Origin: Viridothelium virens
Lineage: Eukaryota; Ascomycota; Dothideomycetes; Trypetheliales; Trypetheliaceae
Assembly: GCA_010094025.1 (NCBI GenBank)
Contig: ML991851.1
Span: 60,095-124,094 of the forward strand
Length of the DNA: 64,000 nt
Direction of reading: 5' to 3'
Both the position numbers and the translations under genes were made by a program. Of this stretch, positions 23,655 to 35,841 are shown piece by piece. Under the pieces are notes generated by a model. The model saw only the letters and a program-made list of their open reading frames with translations. It did no database searches and was not told the DNA's origin. How positions within the stretch are numbered: the stretch's first letter is position 1; each line of letters begins with the position of its first letter.

Positions 23655-24250
23655 GATGTGGATGTACTGCTTCGCGTTCTCTATCTAACGCCACGAAATC
23701 GATAAAAATATTTACAAGAAGAATGATCTCGGTTGTAGAGGCGAAAATGTGCTGGTCGCGATATCGATAGAAGCGATTGAAAGAGTTCCACGGCGACACA
23801 AAGCAGCGAATGAAGCTTAGCAGTAGTTCAGTCCCGTAATATTGGATGCTTAGAAAAAAGTTAGGATCGAAGCAGGGATCACCGCATCCCGACCCGGTGC
23901 TTCTGGACCAACCACCGACTGTCTAATTACACTTCCTCCCATTTCTCTGGGAGTCAACTCGTTCGATTCACGGATCCTACAGTCCGTACTTTTATCCGTT
24001 TCTCTATCTCGTACTAATCACATGATCCAGCTGCGCCAACGAAATTTTTTACTGGCTTGTATCTGCTATGTTGCGTGCTATTTACACCGACCTTCTAGAG
24101 CTTCTTTCATCAGCATCCCAAGTCGGGCGCATCAATTCATCTAAAAGGCTTCTGAGTCCCCGCTGCATACGTTCTAATTACTGAAGTGCTCAGTAGAACT
24201 ACAGAAATCCAGATTCGCGAGATTGACCTCTCCTCATATGGCAGCCCCTC
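23655..24250. other. GGC1 promoter region
   Basis: This 596 bp gap lies upstream of GGC1 and downstream of the epimerase gene, both on the minus strand. I see no gene. Confidence 0.5.
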
Positions 24251-25220
24251 TTAGGGCTTGTAGTATTTTCGCCAATCGTGTTCTTCCTTAAATTCAAGAA
24301 CCTCCCTCGCCTTCCTGTTCGACAATGGTGCCTCCCATTCTCCCATTTTTCTCTTTATCGGCGTATTCGGACATGCATTTTTCAGGAACTCTTCTGTTGG
24401 CTCCTTCGTCGTTATGGTGTCGTTGGTTGCATTGAAGACCTGGAACCCAAGTCCGCTCTTCTGGATGGCCAAGTCGCATAGCTGACCGAGGTCTCGAGCG
24501 TCGATATACGACCAAGCATTCCGTTTTCTTGTCATCGGCTTGTTCACGTAGGCAGGAAAGTCGCGTTCGTATTCGTGTGGTTCGATTACGTTGCCGATCC
24601 TAAAGGCATAAATGTCTGCACCAAACCTCTGGGCAAAGGTCCTCGCGGTTCTCTCTCCACAAAGCTTTGAGAGGGCATAGGTGTCCATGGGATTCACATC
24701 GTAATCTTCCTCGAGGGGGAAATGGTCGTAGTCGGAATCACCTTGGGCGAAGCAGACTCCGTAGGTCGTCTCACTGCTTGCAATGACGATTTTCTTCACT
24801 CCAAGCTTGCATGCTGCTTCAATGACGTTGTATGTTGCTGTAACATTTCCTTTGAAACATTCGTTGTCAGGCACGAGCATGTTTCGAGCATAAGCAGCGA
24901 AATGGATGACAACATCTGGGGCCCGGGGAATATCCAGTCCCTCGTATCCGGCGTAATTAAAGTGGGTTGTCATGGCATTGAAGACTTGGCCGCTGTCTGT
25001 GAGATCTGTCTTGAGAGTAAATACATCTGGATTGTCTAGCGGAACGAGATCAAGGTTTAGAACCTTGTGAACACGTTAGAATGACTGCCATTGAAAATCA
25101 TCTGCGATGCCTGATTATATATACCTTGTGGCCCCTCTTGACAAGCTCTGGAATTACATGACGCCCGGCTTTCCCACTTCCTCCAGTAAAGACAATATGC
25201 TTGCCTGTAGACGCAGACAT
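24251..25220 (-). CDS. NAD-dependent epimerase/dehydratase (extended SDR)
   Basis: Two exons, 25125-25220 and 24251-25063, encode 302 residues; the 61 nt intron is GT-AG. Start chosen at MSASTGKHIV because the glycine motif TGGSGKAGRHV follows at once; an upstream in-frame ATG (25295) would add 25 residues. Other Rossmann SDR features are HFAAYA (NAD-binding), ASSETTYG (catalytic Ser/Thr region) and the YxxxK pair in TYALSKLCGER. It fits sugar-nucleotide epimerases or uronate dehydrogenase-like enzymes, but the substrate cannot be told from sequence. It is probably cytosolic, as no targeting signal is seen. It shares a 295 bp divergent promoter with the next gene. Confidence 0.88.
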
Positions 25221-25515
25221 AGTATATCTCAATGGAAGCACAACTTTTGGACCAACAAAAAACTTTGATCTGATTAAATTGAGATTTGAAAACATCTGAA
25301 ATTCCCTGGGTAACTATCTAGAATAAATACCTAAGTCGATCTGCAAATTTAGAGCATTTCATGACGTCGCTGCAAGACTTCGGCAATCCCTGCAAACAGC
25401 GGCGAACTTCCTCCGCATGTGCCTTTTTTCTCCGCCTCTAGACCCATAGTCCAGCCGGCAGTTCCTCCGTTCCTCCAATATTACTACCTCTACACATGTC
25501 TCCTCGAGCGTATAG

Positions 25516-26507
25516 ATGACCGCCGGCTTAATGCGGAGGCTGTCGACACACCGTCTCTTCCGCCTCCAAGATCCGCTTCCATCGAACAAAATTTACGCCG
25601 CTCCAGCTGCACCGTCAAAATTCTTCATCGCGAGAACCATCAAGCAACCTTCCAGAGCGCTAGCCAATGTTCGCGACTTCGATTTAGACTCTCCAGAACT
25701 ATGGTTCAGCGGTTCGATACCCACAAGATTTCCGGACCCTAAAGCTGTGGAAGGAGGCAAGCCACCAGATGGGCGGACAGTCAAGCTTGGGAAAAGTGAG
25801 TTGATTATTTGACTTGGACTATTGATACATCAAACGCTGACTTGTCTCTCTCAGCTGTCCGCATGCTACAGGAGCGGCTCCCAACCCTTCTAGCACACCC
25901 TTTACCGCAGGAAATACTCTCTCCACAAATAACCTTGCACCTGTTTCCCTCTACACATCCTCATCTTCCAAAGGTATCAGGCCGCATCGCATATGTTGCC
26001 GCATTATGGACAGCTCCGGTAGCATGGGGTCGGGTTCCGGTGGTTGGAAATGTCAATCTGATTATTCTTTCGGAACGAATGGTCAAGAACGGTTGCGCCA
26101 ATAAGCACGGTCCGGGTAACGAGAAGCTCATCGTTCGATGGAAAACTTGTGGCAAATCCAAAGGCAATAGCGACGAATCGATGCACGAGCCCGGCAGGAG
26201 TACCAGACAGGTTGACAAGATCCGGGAGGTCCTAGCTAGCGATGCGAAAGATGACAAGGAATTTTGCGGTCTCTTCATATTTGAGTTCGACGAGGAAGGC
26301 CGAATCTCTTCTCACATCATTGAGCATGCGGAGGAAGGGCGCAATTTCGACAAGATGACACGGGTGGTCAGCGTCACGGATTGGTTACTCGGAAAAGCTA
26401 AGGGAAGACAGCATGAGGAAGTTCCTGGGCTAGCACTGTGTGAGCAGGAGGAGCGAAGAGATGCATTACGGAGGCATCGCGAACGACGCAGAGAGGATCG
26501 ATTTTAA
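25516..26507 (+). CDS. Conserved protein of unknown function, probably mitochondrial
   Basis: Two exons, 25516-25795 and 25855-26507, encode 310 residues; the 59 nt intron starts GTGAGT and ends CTCTCAG. The N-terminus (MTAGLMRRLSTHRLFRLQD) is basic, lacks acidic residues early and reads like a mitochondrial presequence. The conserved-looking core is LPKVSGRIAYVAALWTAPVA, then GRVPVVGNVNLIILSERMV and a region ending in FIFEFDEEGRISSHIIEHAE. The latter resembles a DUF-type NTF2-like fold in general feel, but I cannot name the family. The C-terminus is very basic (RRHRERRREDRF). It looks like a real, constrained gene with a clean intron; function is unknown. Confidence 0.75.
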
Positions 26508-27260
26508 GCGCCAAATGTATATTTGTCTCCCCACTTTTTACCTGTACAGAGCATTGTGGTCCACACGGATGGCGTTCGTAATGGGACTACGGGATACCTT
26601 TAGGAATTGGGACCACCACGCTCATGGAGTTTTAAGCGATTATATTATTATATTATTAGTATATAAGCGAAGAGCAGTCCGTATTGCTACGCATTGTGCG
26701 ATAATGATGTGATGGTACCAAGAATAGGCTTCCGTTGTTGAGGTTGAAAGCAAAGCTGTCATGACTTGATGCGGCTCAACAGTAGACCCGAGCTGCAAAT
26801 TCGGCATCGGCAGTGGACGAAGACGGTTGGTTGCGTGCGCCTTGCAGAAGTATGAAAAGGTCAGGCGTCGAGTGGGCAGTCGAGGTGGGATGGGGAATGG
26901 GATGGCGGCGGGCGCTTCTTTGCTGGCACTGCATGGCTGGCACACGCTGCAGACAGCAAGCGGAGAAGGCCATCTCCCCTGCCAATCAGCATTTCATCCT
27001 TTTGACTAACCGGCCCGGTTTTCAACTCTCGTTCTTCTACCATTTCTTCTCGGCCTCCCAACTTCTCCTTCAATTCCAGAGCCAGGAGGGTGTGTTCTGT
27101 CATTGTGGGACAGCTCTTGAGAGCTCCATCTCTAGCCGTTGCTGCGTCCGCCGCATCCCGCGCTTAGCTTGCAGCTAGCTCGGGAGACAGCATCAACCAG
27201 AGAACGTCAGCATATGCGGCCAACTCGTTCAGTCTTTAATTCCATAACACGTCGTCAGCT
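26508..27260. other. Intergenic, EDE1 promoter
   Basis: This 753 bp gap includes an A/T-only stretch near 26640-26665 and GC-rich sequence near 26870-26950. No gene is supported; the open frames on both strands lack family features. Confidence 0.5.
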
Positions 27261-30200
27261 ATGGCGGATTTGAACGGAGGTACTGATCCAAGTATGTTAC
27301 CATCCTCTCGACCTTCGCGTCGATTCTACAGCAGCTAATATGAACGTCTCCCCCTACAGGTCTACCCCAACTGAACCTCACGCCAGACGAGAAACGAGTC
27401 TTCGGCCAGCTGTTTCAGCAAGCAGATACAGATGGCATAGGCGTTGTTACGGGCGAAGTTGCTGTCAAGTTCTTCGAGCGAACAAAATTGGCACCATCCG
27501 TTTTGGGAGAGGTATGCTAAGAGTACCGACAGAGCTGTTGATGCCAAATGGTTTAACGAGACCTTCTAGATATGGCAGATTGCAGATACAGAAAACAGAG
27601 GGCTACTCACGAAAGCGGGCTTCTGCGTAGTACTGCGTCTTATAGGACATTATCAAGCAAATCGGGATCCTACTCCGGAACTTGCCTATCGACGTAAGCC
27701 AATCCATTTGATTGAAATGAAGTGTACTGATCATCTTATCGACAGCCGGTCCACTTCCTAAATTTGAAGGCCTCGCACTGCCGTCAGCTGCTCCGCCACC
27801 GGCTGGTCCTGCACCCACACTGCAACCTCAATCGAGTGGTGGTCCTATACGAGTGCCTCCTTTGACACCTGATAAAGTCAATGAATACTCGTCCTTATTC
27901 GAAAAGTCAGGAGCTCAAAATGGAGTTCTTTCCGGTGAGGAGAACACATTCGAACACACATTATTGTGGCATAAATTGACGGGCGACAGGCGAGAGTGCT
28001 AAACAGATATTCGAAAAGGCCCGGCTACCGAACGATGTGCTCGGGCGAATATGGAATCTCGCTGATACAGAGCAACGAGGCGCTCTCAATGTGACCGATT
28101 TCATCATTGCAATGCATTTGCTGGCATCGTACAAGAGCGGCGCTATGCGGGCATTGCCCCAGTTCCTGCCTCCTGGCCTCTACGAGGCGGCGTCGCGACG
28201 AACACCTACTACCGCGATACCCAGGCAATTCAGTGGCACCAACAGCGCGCAACGCGGCCAGAGCCCTGTCCTTCGACCACCTTTCGGAGCTTCACCCCAA
28301 GCTACGCAGCAACCTAAGAGTGATTGGCTGGTCAATCAAGAAGAGAAGTCAAAGTACGATAGTTTCTTCGCAAAGCTAGACACTGAACGCAAAGGATACA
28401 TCACTGGAGAACAGGCCGTACGTTTCTTTAGTGATTCCGCCTTACCCGAAGAAATCCTGGCTTCAATCTGGGACTTGGCCGACATCAACTCTGAGGGTCA
28501 ACTCAACCAAGACGAATTCGCTGTTGCCATGTACCTAATCCGCCAGCAACGAGGTGCTGATAAACCGCCATTACCTTCCAGCCTGCCTTCAGCTTTGGTT
28601 CCACCCAGCATGAGAGCTCAATCTCGACCGGCACCGCAACCCACTGCCCCTGCCTTCAACAATGCAGCCTATTCGTCACAACTGCCGAAGTCTGCATCTG
28701 AAGATCTCTTCGGTCTTGATGCCTTCTCTAGTTCTGCCCCTGAGCAAGTTCATCAGTCGACAGGTGGATCTGGTTCAGTCAACAAACCTTTTGATTCAGA
28801 TCCTTTCGCTGGAAGCAAAGCTACTTCGCCCACCTCACCGCAATCTGGGGGCTTTCAATCGCAGGCGCCATCAAGTTTTCAACAACCCCAGGCTCGAAAT
28901 CCTGCAAACGTCTTCAAACCGTTTCAACCGACATCGGCCTTTGGTCAAGGTTTAACTAGCCAGGGCACCGGTTCAAGCGACCGAACACCGCAGCGCGCTC
29001 AAACATCAGTAATGGATGATGATTTGCTTGGTGACAATGATCCAGAAGTTAGCAAGAAGCTGACCTCAGAGACTACGGAGCTGGCAAACATGTCGAACCA
29101 AATCAGTACCTTGCGTAATCAAATGCAAGATGTCCAAAAGAAGAAGACTGCCACCGAATCGGACATATCATCCACAAGCACGCAGAAGAGAGATCTTGAA
29201 CTCCGCTTGTCCCAGTTTCGCTCACAATACGAGCAAGAAGTTCAGCAGGTCAAGTCATTAGAGGAGCGACTTAACACCTCCCGTAATGAAACGAAAAAAT
29301 TGCAGCAGGAGCTTGCGATGATACAAGGAACATATCAAGACCTCCAGAGTCAGCACCGTCAAGTGGCCACCGCCTTCGAAGCCGATCAGCGCGAGAATGC
29401 CAATCTAAAAGATCGCCTCAGGCAGATGAATACCGAGATCAGCCAACTCCGCCCGCAACTCGATAAGATGCGATCTGATGCACGCCAGCAAAAAGGAATG
29501 GTAGCTATCAACAAGAAGCAAGTCTCCACTACTGAAGGCGAACGTGATAAGATCAAAGGCGAAATGGATGATTTAAACAAGGCAAGCCAAGAACGTGCGC
29601 GTAATGCCCAGCCGTCTGGAACTGAGGCTGCTTCGTCAGTTGTCAGCCCAGCCCCTTCGACTGCAAGCCAAAGCACAAATCCCTTTTTCCGAAAACAGTC
29701 ATCCACGTCGGTTTCTGAGAGAACCCTGTCACCATCTGTGGCGACTCGCGAAGCACCCACTGCCCAAGCCCAAAATAATTTTGACAGTGTGTTCGGGCCG
29801 TCATATACCTCTGCGCGAACGAACACACCACCACAAACATCCTTTCGTGCAGAGCCAAGCGTTCCCTCATTCACTGGGGCCTCCGGACCATCAGTGAACT
29901 CTTCTGATGGGCCTTCCTATCCTACGCCTTCAACCTCTCCTCCCTCGTCCTCTTACCGCGATTCGCCACATACTAATGAACCTCCAGCACCTCCAGAATC
30001 TCGTCAGATCACCTCAACTAACCTACCATTGAGGACCACATCCCGTACTGACTCAATGAGCTCATCCGTAAAGGTTTCTGCTCCTGCCAGTCGTCATGAG
30101 CCGGCAGGGTCAGATACACCTACGACTTACGGCGCCTCTCCAGCACCAACGCCAAGTCAGGAAGGGGGATCCAATCGTGGGTTGGACAGAGCAGATACGT

Positions 30201-31925
30201 CAAGGACCGACACGAGCAACTTTGGCTTCTCATCATTCGATAGAAATAGCACCAGTTCCCCAGCTGCAAGTACAGCTAGCGATGTAGCTCGGTCTGGATT
30301 AAAGCCAGAAGAATCGCGGGAGACATCAAGAATCTTCGGCCCATCAACTGCAACTATGAATGAAATCCCTGGCGCTTTTCCGGCTACACCTGCAGATCAG
30401 ATCACACCAACAGGGGAAAGTACCAACCGCGACAGGAACAAGGCGACTCACGAGCCGTTGCGTCCTCAAGCAGACCCGAAGGTCGATTTCGATGCGGCTT
30501 TTGCAGACTTTGGACCTCCACAGCAAGCACAGGAGCGGCCGCAGTCCAGCGGTAGCGGAACACAGCATCACGGTTCGTCGAAGTTCAATCAGGAGTTCCC
30601 ACCCATCGAAGAACTTCATCGACAGGAAGATAGTGATTCAGAAGAGGAACGGGGCTTTCATGATAACTTCACTTCCGCATCGCCAAAGACAAAGAAAAGC
30701 AAGGATCTTCAGCACTCCCGAAATATCAGTGGCATCAGCTCGAACACTGGTGCAGGTGTTGACGGATCCCAAGAACAGCGTCCTACAATCAGCCAAATGA
30801 CGTCGAGTGCCAGTGTTCAACTCCCTACTCCGAATGCGCAGAAATCACCACCAAGCTACGACCAGGCTGTAACTACCCAATCCAATGGACGAAGCGGTTC
30901 CAACCAATTTCCCCCCGAATTTGGCGGCCTTCTTCCCTCTCGCGAGGATCCAACATCAAGCCCAGAACCTCGCTCGCCCGAGCGGACCTTCAGCGGCAGC
31001 TTGGCAAGCAGTGGCATGACGAGCGGCCAAGCGCTATTTGGGGGGTCGGCTCCAAGCAAAACTACACCATTCGATGCGCCACAGGGATTCTCAAGTTCAC
31101 CTCCACCTGCGGATACTCCCGCCTCTACATCCAATTCTGAGGCCTATCATTCGGCTACCTCGCATCCTAGCGGGGGCGACAAGAGCGGCGCTCCTTCCGG
31201 TCAGCTTGGCCAACCTAATAAGTCAGCCTTTCCTGATGATTTCGACTCTGGCTTCGACGATCTTGCGGAGGCGAAAGAAGATGACAAGGGTGGGGACGAC
31301 GATCTCATGTTTGGGTCTCAACATCGCGAGGGTCTCGACGAATTCAACCCTGTTTTCGATTCGCCTGCGGCATCCAAGTCGAATACGGTCGCCTCACAGC
31401 CTACACCCACTGGCACCCAAGGCCGCACAGAAGACTCGTTCCATGATTTCGAGCACAGCCTTGGTGGAGCGCCGCAGTCGTTTGGCTCCGGCAAAGCGCC
31501 TCAGCAACCTCAGCCATCTTCATCGCATGACTGGGATGCGATCTTTTCTGGCCTCGATGCTCCTCAGAACGAGAAGTTCTCTGACCTTGGAGCTTCCGTA
31601 TCTGCAAAGCCGTCTGCCTTTGACGATGACAAGACTCCTACGGCGAGCCTTGGTCCTTCTGGGACTGGGTCGGCGAACTTGTCTCCGCCTACTCAGACAC
31701 AGATGCCGCAGTTGGGACGTGCGATCAGCTCTGGAACTGAACACGATGATCCGATCCTGAAGAAGCTGACTGGGATGGGATATGCGAGAGCGGACGCACT
31801 GCATGCGTTGGAGAAGTACGATTATGATATCAACGCGGTAAGTCCTGGCAACTTGAAAGAACTGAGATGGAGATGATTGATGATTCTTACAGGCAGCCGA
31901 TTATCTCACAGCCGATCAACGTTGA
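27261..31925 (+). CDS. EDE1: EH-domain endocytic scaffold (Ede1/Eps15-like)
   Basis: Six exons (27261-27291, 27360-27511, 27570-27693, 27746-27934, 27990-31837, 31893-31925) give 1,458 residues. Three EH domains occur at about residues 12-105, 145-235 and 277-370; each has an EF-hand-like pair and the IW..AD signature (IWQIADTENRG, IWNLADTEQRG, IWDLADINSEG). A long coiled coil follows at about 518-695. A Ser/Pro/Gln-rich disordered region with an NPF tripeptide (STNPFF) comes next. The last 40 residues form a UBA domain (LTGMGYARADALHALEKYDY) completed only by the 33 nt terminal exon. Ede1 arrives early at clathrin sites, binds NPF-motif adaptors and ubiquitin, and phase-separates in yeast. 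Missing the last intron would truncate the UBA. Confidence 0.95.
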
Positions 31926-32381
31926 GTCCGATCCTTCTTTACGGGATCATCTTGGTTGAAAAACCAGCCCCCAATTCCTTTCAGTAATTAATTTCTCACT
32001 GTGAATTGTACATTTCCGGAGCTACCATTTGGGAAAATGCCGACTTTCACTTCATTGCAGTCAAAGCAAATCTACCAACGACAGTGTGTATGTATGCGAG
32101 GTTTCACTCTGTATAGCGACCTTGTTCCTTTGTGGCCCTATTTCGCCTTCCGTATTTAGTCGTATAATAATACATTTCACTCGCTATTGGTCGCAGACCC
32201 ATGATAGCCGCCTTCAGAGGTATGCGATACCGAACAGAAATGTAGGTCTTGTGAACTCCCTGAATGACGCCTTGCCAAATATACAGAACCTTCATGTATG
32301 CTCCATCATCTTCCTCATGTAATAATTCCCTGCGATGGCTCTTTTTCTGAAGACCCAACGTACGAGCACGGAAGCCGATGT
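31926..32381. other. Intergenic, convergent 3' ends
   Basis: This 456 bp gap lies between the EDE1 and BET1 stops. I see no gene. Confidence 0.5.
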
Positions 32382-33250
32382 TCAAAACAACCACACATAC
32401 CAGAACAGCAATATCACAGCCCCGAAAAACGCGAGCCAAATCTTCCAGCTTACCCCTGACCGCTCCGCCATCCGCAACATCCGGTTCATAGTACCCCGCA
32501 GCCGTACACGAGTGCTATCGAAGGAATCGTTCATCTTCTCCGCCAAAGCCGTCGAATCGCGGATCTCGTCGCCGATTGAAACCGTAAGCTGTTCATCCAT
32601 CCTCACATTAGCATCTGTCACTTCCTTCCCCATAGAACCCCAAGACGCCTCCCATGCATAATCCCCCACCACCTCCACATTACTCGACCCCGCCAGAAAA
32701 TAGCGACCAAGCACAGACAGGAAAGAAACACTCACATCCTTCAACATCCTCACCTTCGCACTAATCCCCTCCACCTGCGCATCATTCTGGCTCTCCAGCT
32801 CATTCAACACCGCATCGCTATACTGGCCCCGCTTATTCGGTGTCGCGCTCCGAAACCCACCATTCGCCGCCATTGCGTCCCCCCCACCATTCATCCCTCC
32901 TCCCCCCCCGCTCATCGTGCCGCCATTACTGCTGCTGCCACCGGGGTACGCACCGAACGCAGGGCCGCTGGCTCCGGAGTCGCTGGCAGGAGGAGGGAAG
33001 CCGTAGCCGGGATTCGCGGAGCGGGAGGAGGAAGGGCGCGAGGACGGCGAGGTGCGCGCGGAGTCGTAGGAGGAGAAGAGGGCGGAGCGGGCGTCGCGTT
33101 GGTGGAGGTGCGAGTTGAATCTGCGAGGCGGGCACGTTAGCCGTGTGGGGATTAGAGGGGTGGTGCGGATGGGAGAGCATGTTGTTGCTGTTGTTAGGGG
33201 GAGATGGTGGATTGGGCGCTGGGCTTCGACTTTGCTTGCCTTGAAGACAT
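32382..33250 (-). CDS. BET1: SNARE protein Bet1-like
   Basis: Three exons, 33240-33250, 32736-33120 and 32382-32588, encode 200 residues. Exon 1 is 11 nt (MSS plus two bases) and the junction restores MSSRFNSHLHQRDARSALF, a Bet1-type start. Its intron (33121-33239) would use a GC donor (AG|GCAAGC). The middle is Ser/Gly/Pro-rich. The SNARE motif (LNELESQNDAQVEGISAKV ... IGDEIRDSTALAEKMNDSF) precedes a C-terminal anchor (WLAFFGAVILLFWYVWLF). Bet1 is a t-SNARE of ER-Golgi fusion. The second intron (32589-32735, 147 nt) is open in frame, so an unspliced reading would add 49 residues inside the SNARE motif; splicing restores the heptad pattern. Yeast Bet1 is shorter; the extra length is the disordered linker. 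Confidence 0.9.
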
Positions 33251-33691
33251 GGTGGAGAATTGTGGTTGTGTGTGGGATGTTGTGGGTGTTGGTGCTCGTC
33301 AACTCATATTTGCTGGTGGATTTGAATAAGAAGGTAAAGTTGTGTGGCTATTGCGCCCCTAATGGAAGCCTGATGAGTTGGGTAAAGTTTTGGGGTGTCC
33401 AGGGTTCATGGACAAGGGTACGTCACCGGTGAAGAGGACTTGGTAGATTCAGCTGCAGGAACAAAGAACACCACATTATTCACACTTCAGTCGTACTATT
33501 GGAGAAAACCACCGGTGAGACAATTACGAAGATAAATGTGGTATTTAGTTTAGACACTAGAAAGCCGTACGCTGCGGTAATAAGGTTATCCGGACTCGCG
33601 AACACCGTGAAGTGTCATGTCTACTCTTTTCGAACAATTTCATCTCAACAGCACATACGCGTGCTACACTTCTCATCGCCTCTGCTATGCT
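33251..33691. other. Intergenic, BET1 promoter and tubulin 3' region
   Basis: This 441 bp gap separates the BET1 start from the alpha-tubulin stop, both on the minus strand. No gene is seen. Confidence 0.5.
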
Positions 33692-35460
33692 CTAATACTC
33701 TGCTTCTACCTCATCACTCTCCACTGATTCTGCAGCAACCTCTTCGTAGTCGCGTTCGAGAGCAGCAAGGTCTTCACGAGCCTCGGAGAACTCGCCTTCC
33801 TCCATACCCTCACCGACATACCAGTGAACGAATGCACGCTTCGAATACATGAGGTCGAATTTGTGGGACAATGCAGACCATGCTTCTGCAATGGCAGTCG
33901 TGTTGGAAAGCATGCAACTAAATAAGATGAGTTTCTTTGGATGCAGCTAGTTGGGGCCCGAGCAACTTACACAGCACGATTAACCTTTGCTAGATCCCCG
34001 TTCGGAACCATCTGAGGCGGTTGATAGCAGATGCCGATCTTGAAACCGGTCGGGCACCAGTCGACGAATTGGATGGTTCGTTTGGTCTTGAGCGCTGCAA
34101 CGGCCACATGTACATCCTTTGGAACGACATCGCCGCGGTAGAGCAGGCACGTTGCCATGTATTTGCCATTCCGTGGATCGCACTTTACCATCTGATTATT
34201 GGGTTCAAAGCAGGACATTGAGATCTCTTGAACTGAATTGGCTTCGTGGGAGGCTTTGGCTGCGGAAACGACCGGGGCGTAAGCAGCGAGAGGGAAGTGA
34301 ATTCGTGGGTAGGGAACCAGGTTAGTTTGGAACTCTGCCAGGTCCACGTTCAGGGATCCGTCAAATCGAAGCGAGGCAGTGATCGAGGAGACGACTAGGA
34401 CTGGTCAGTCTTGATCATATCAGAAGCGTGCTAATAACGACCTACCCTGGGCAATGAGACGGTTGAGATTCTCATAGTTCGGTCGCTCGATTCCAAGGTT
34501 CCTCCGACAGATATCATAAATCGCTTCATTATCTACCATGAAGCTGCAATCTGAGTGCTCCAGAGTCGTGTGAGTTGTCAGGATGGAGTTGTAAGGCTCG
34601 ACCACCGAAGTTGCGACCTGTGGTGCCGGGTAGACGCAGAATTCCAACTTGCACTTCTTCCCATAGTCTATAGACAGTCGTTCCATGAGCAGAGCACCGA
34701 AACCGGAACCTGTCCCTCCACCGAATGAATGGAAGACGAGGAAACCCTGGAGGCCACCACAGTTGTCTGCCACACGACGAACCTTGTCCAAGACTTGATC
34801 GATAAGCTCCTTACCAACGGTATAGTGGCCACGTGCGTAGTTGTTGGAGGCATCTTCCTTCCCAGTAATCATTTGTTCGGGGTGGAAAAGGGAACGATAG
34901 GTGCCGGTCCTGACTTCGTCGACGACATTGGGTTCGAGATCGCAGTAGATGGTGCGTGGGACATACTTGCCCTGGCCTGAAGAAAATTGGTCAATATATT
35001 GCTATGTAGGAAGCGCCGTGCTCAGGGTACATCCAAACACGTACCGGTCTCAGAAAAAAAAGTGCTGAAGCCGTGGTCATCGTTGGCAGCTTTGGCCTCC
35101 TCAGTAAGGAAACCGTCAGGCTAAGCAATTTCAAATTAGAAGAAGGGTATTTTTGCATCAATGCTAGGACATGCCTGGATACCATGCTCGAGACAATAAA
35201 GCTTTAACTCATGTCGTTAGCGGTGCCGGGCCTCGATTAAGCGTGTCGTCGACATGGCATCTTGATCATGCTGCAAGATGGGAGACGAACCTCCCAACAG
35301 GAGTTGGCAATTTGACAGCCAGCCTGGCCCACTGTGGAAAATCAGTCACCAAGAAATCTTCTGACAATCAAAAGATTTCGAGATTCTGTCCAATCGTGTA
35401 AAGAGGGGATCGAGGCAAGAAGGAAATAAACATACCATTCAAGCTAACGACTTCGCGCAT
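33692..35460 (-). CDS. TUB1: Alpha-tubulin
   Basis: Seven exons (35436-35460, 35291-35331, 35175-35201, 35045-35120, 34446-34976, 33971-34394, 33692-33917) give 449 residues, exactly the family length. Exon 3 is only 27 nt (LYCLEHGIQ) and its downstream intron starts with GC (CAG|GCATGT). No GT donor would keep the conserved sequence, so this is a well-supported GC-AG intron. Motifs: [20 protein letters not shown] at the start, the GTP-binding GGGTGSGFG, and an acidic tail ending in EAEY with a terminal tyrosine. The protein forms microtubules with beta-tubulin. The exon-2 donor (GTTCGT) is also unusual. It lies divergent to the next gene across 381 bp. Confidence 0.97.
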
Positions 35461-35841
35461 GTTGATCAAAAACTTGCCAAGAATCGATGGGTGAGGAAAC
35501 AAGCAGGGTGAAAATGAGGTAAAGGAGGACGGGCAAGTAGTGCTCGGCGGGGGTAGGGATAAGGAAGGAAAGAGTGGCGTGGTGGGCGTATTGGGTAGAC
35601 TGTTGTTTTTTCTCAACATGGGGCTAAGCGCGTTCGCGTCGCTGGCGTCAAGCTTGCAGCAAAGCTTAAAAAAGCACGGGACAGTTCATGTGTTCCACTT
35701 CCACTTCAGTGCGCTTTGTTCTCACCCAACACAGCTTCAAATTATGTCAACCACGATCCAGACGTAGCCCGCGGCGCTTTGCTGCCACAGTCGAGCCTTA
35801 CTAGGCGGCATGATTGCTGCTGCTTCGGCTCCGGGCTGAAG
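35461..35841. promoter_or_regulatory. Divergent promoter region of TUB1 and the next gene
   Basis: This 381 bp separates two divergent start codons, so both promoters must lie here. It has CT/GA-rich tracts and no gene. I cannot place the elements more exactly. Confidence 0.45.

Noticed and set aside
23940-23985. GTTCGATTC looking like a tRNA T-loop
   Set aside because: The flanking bases do not form a T-stem and no acceptor or anticodon arm can be built. I found no tRNA, rRNA or CRISPR array in the window.
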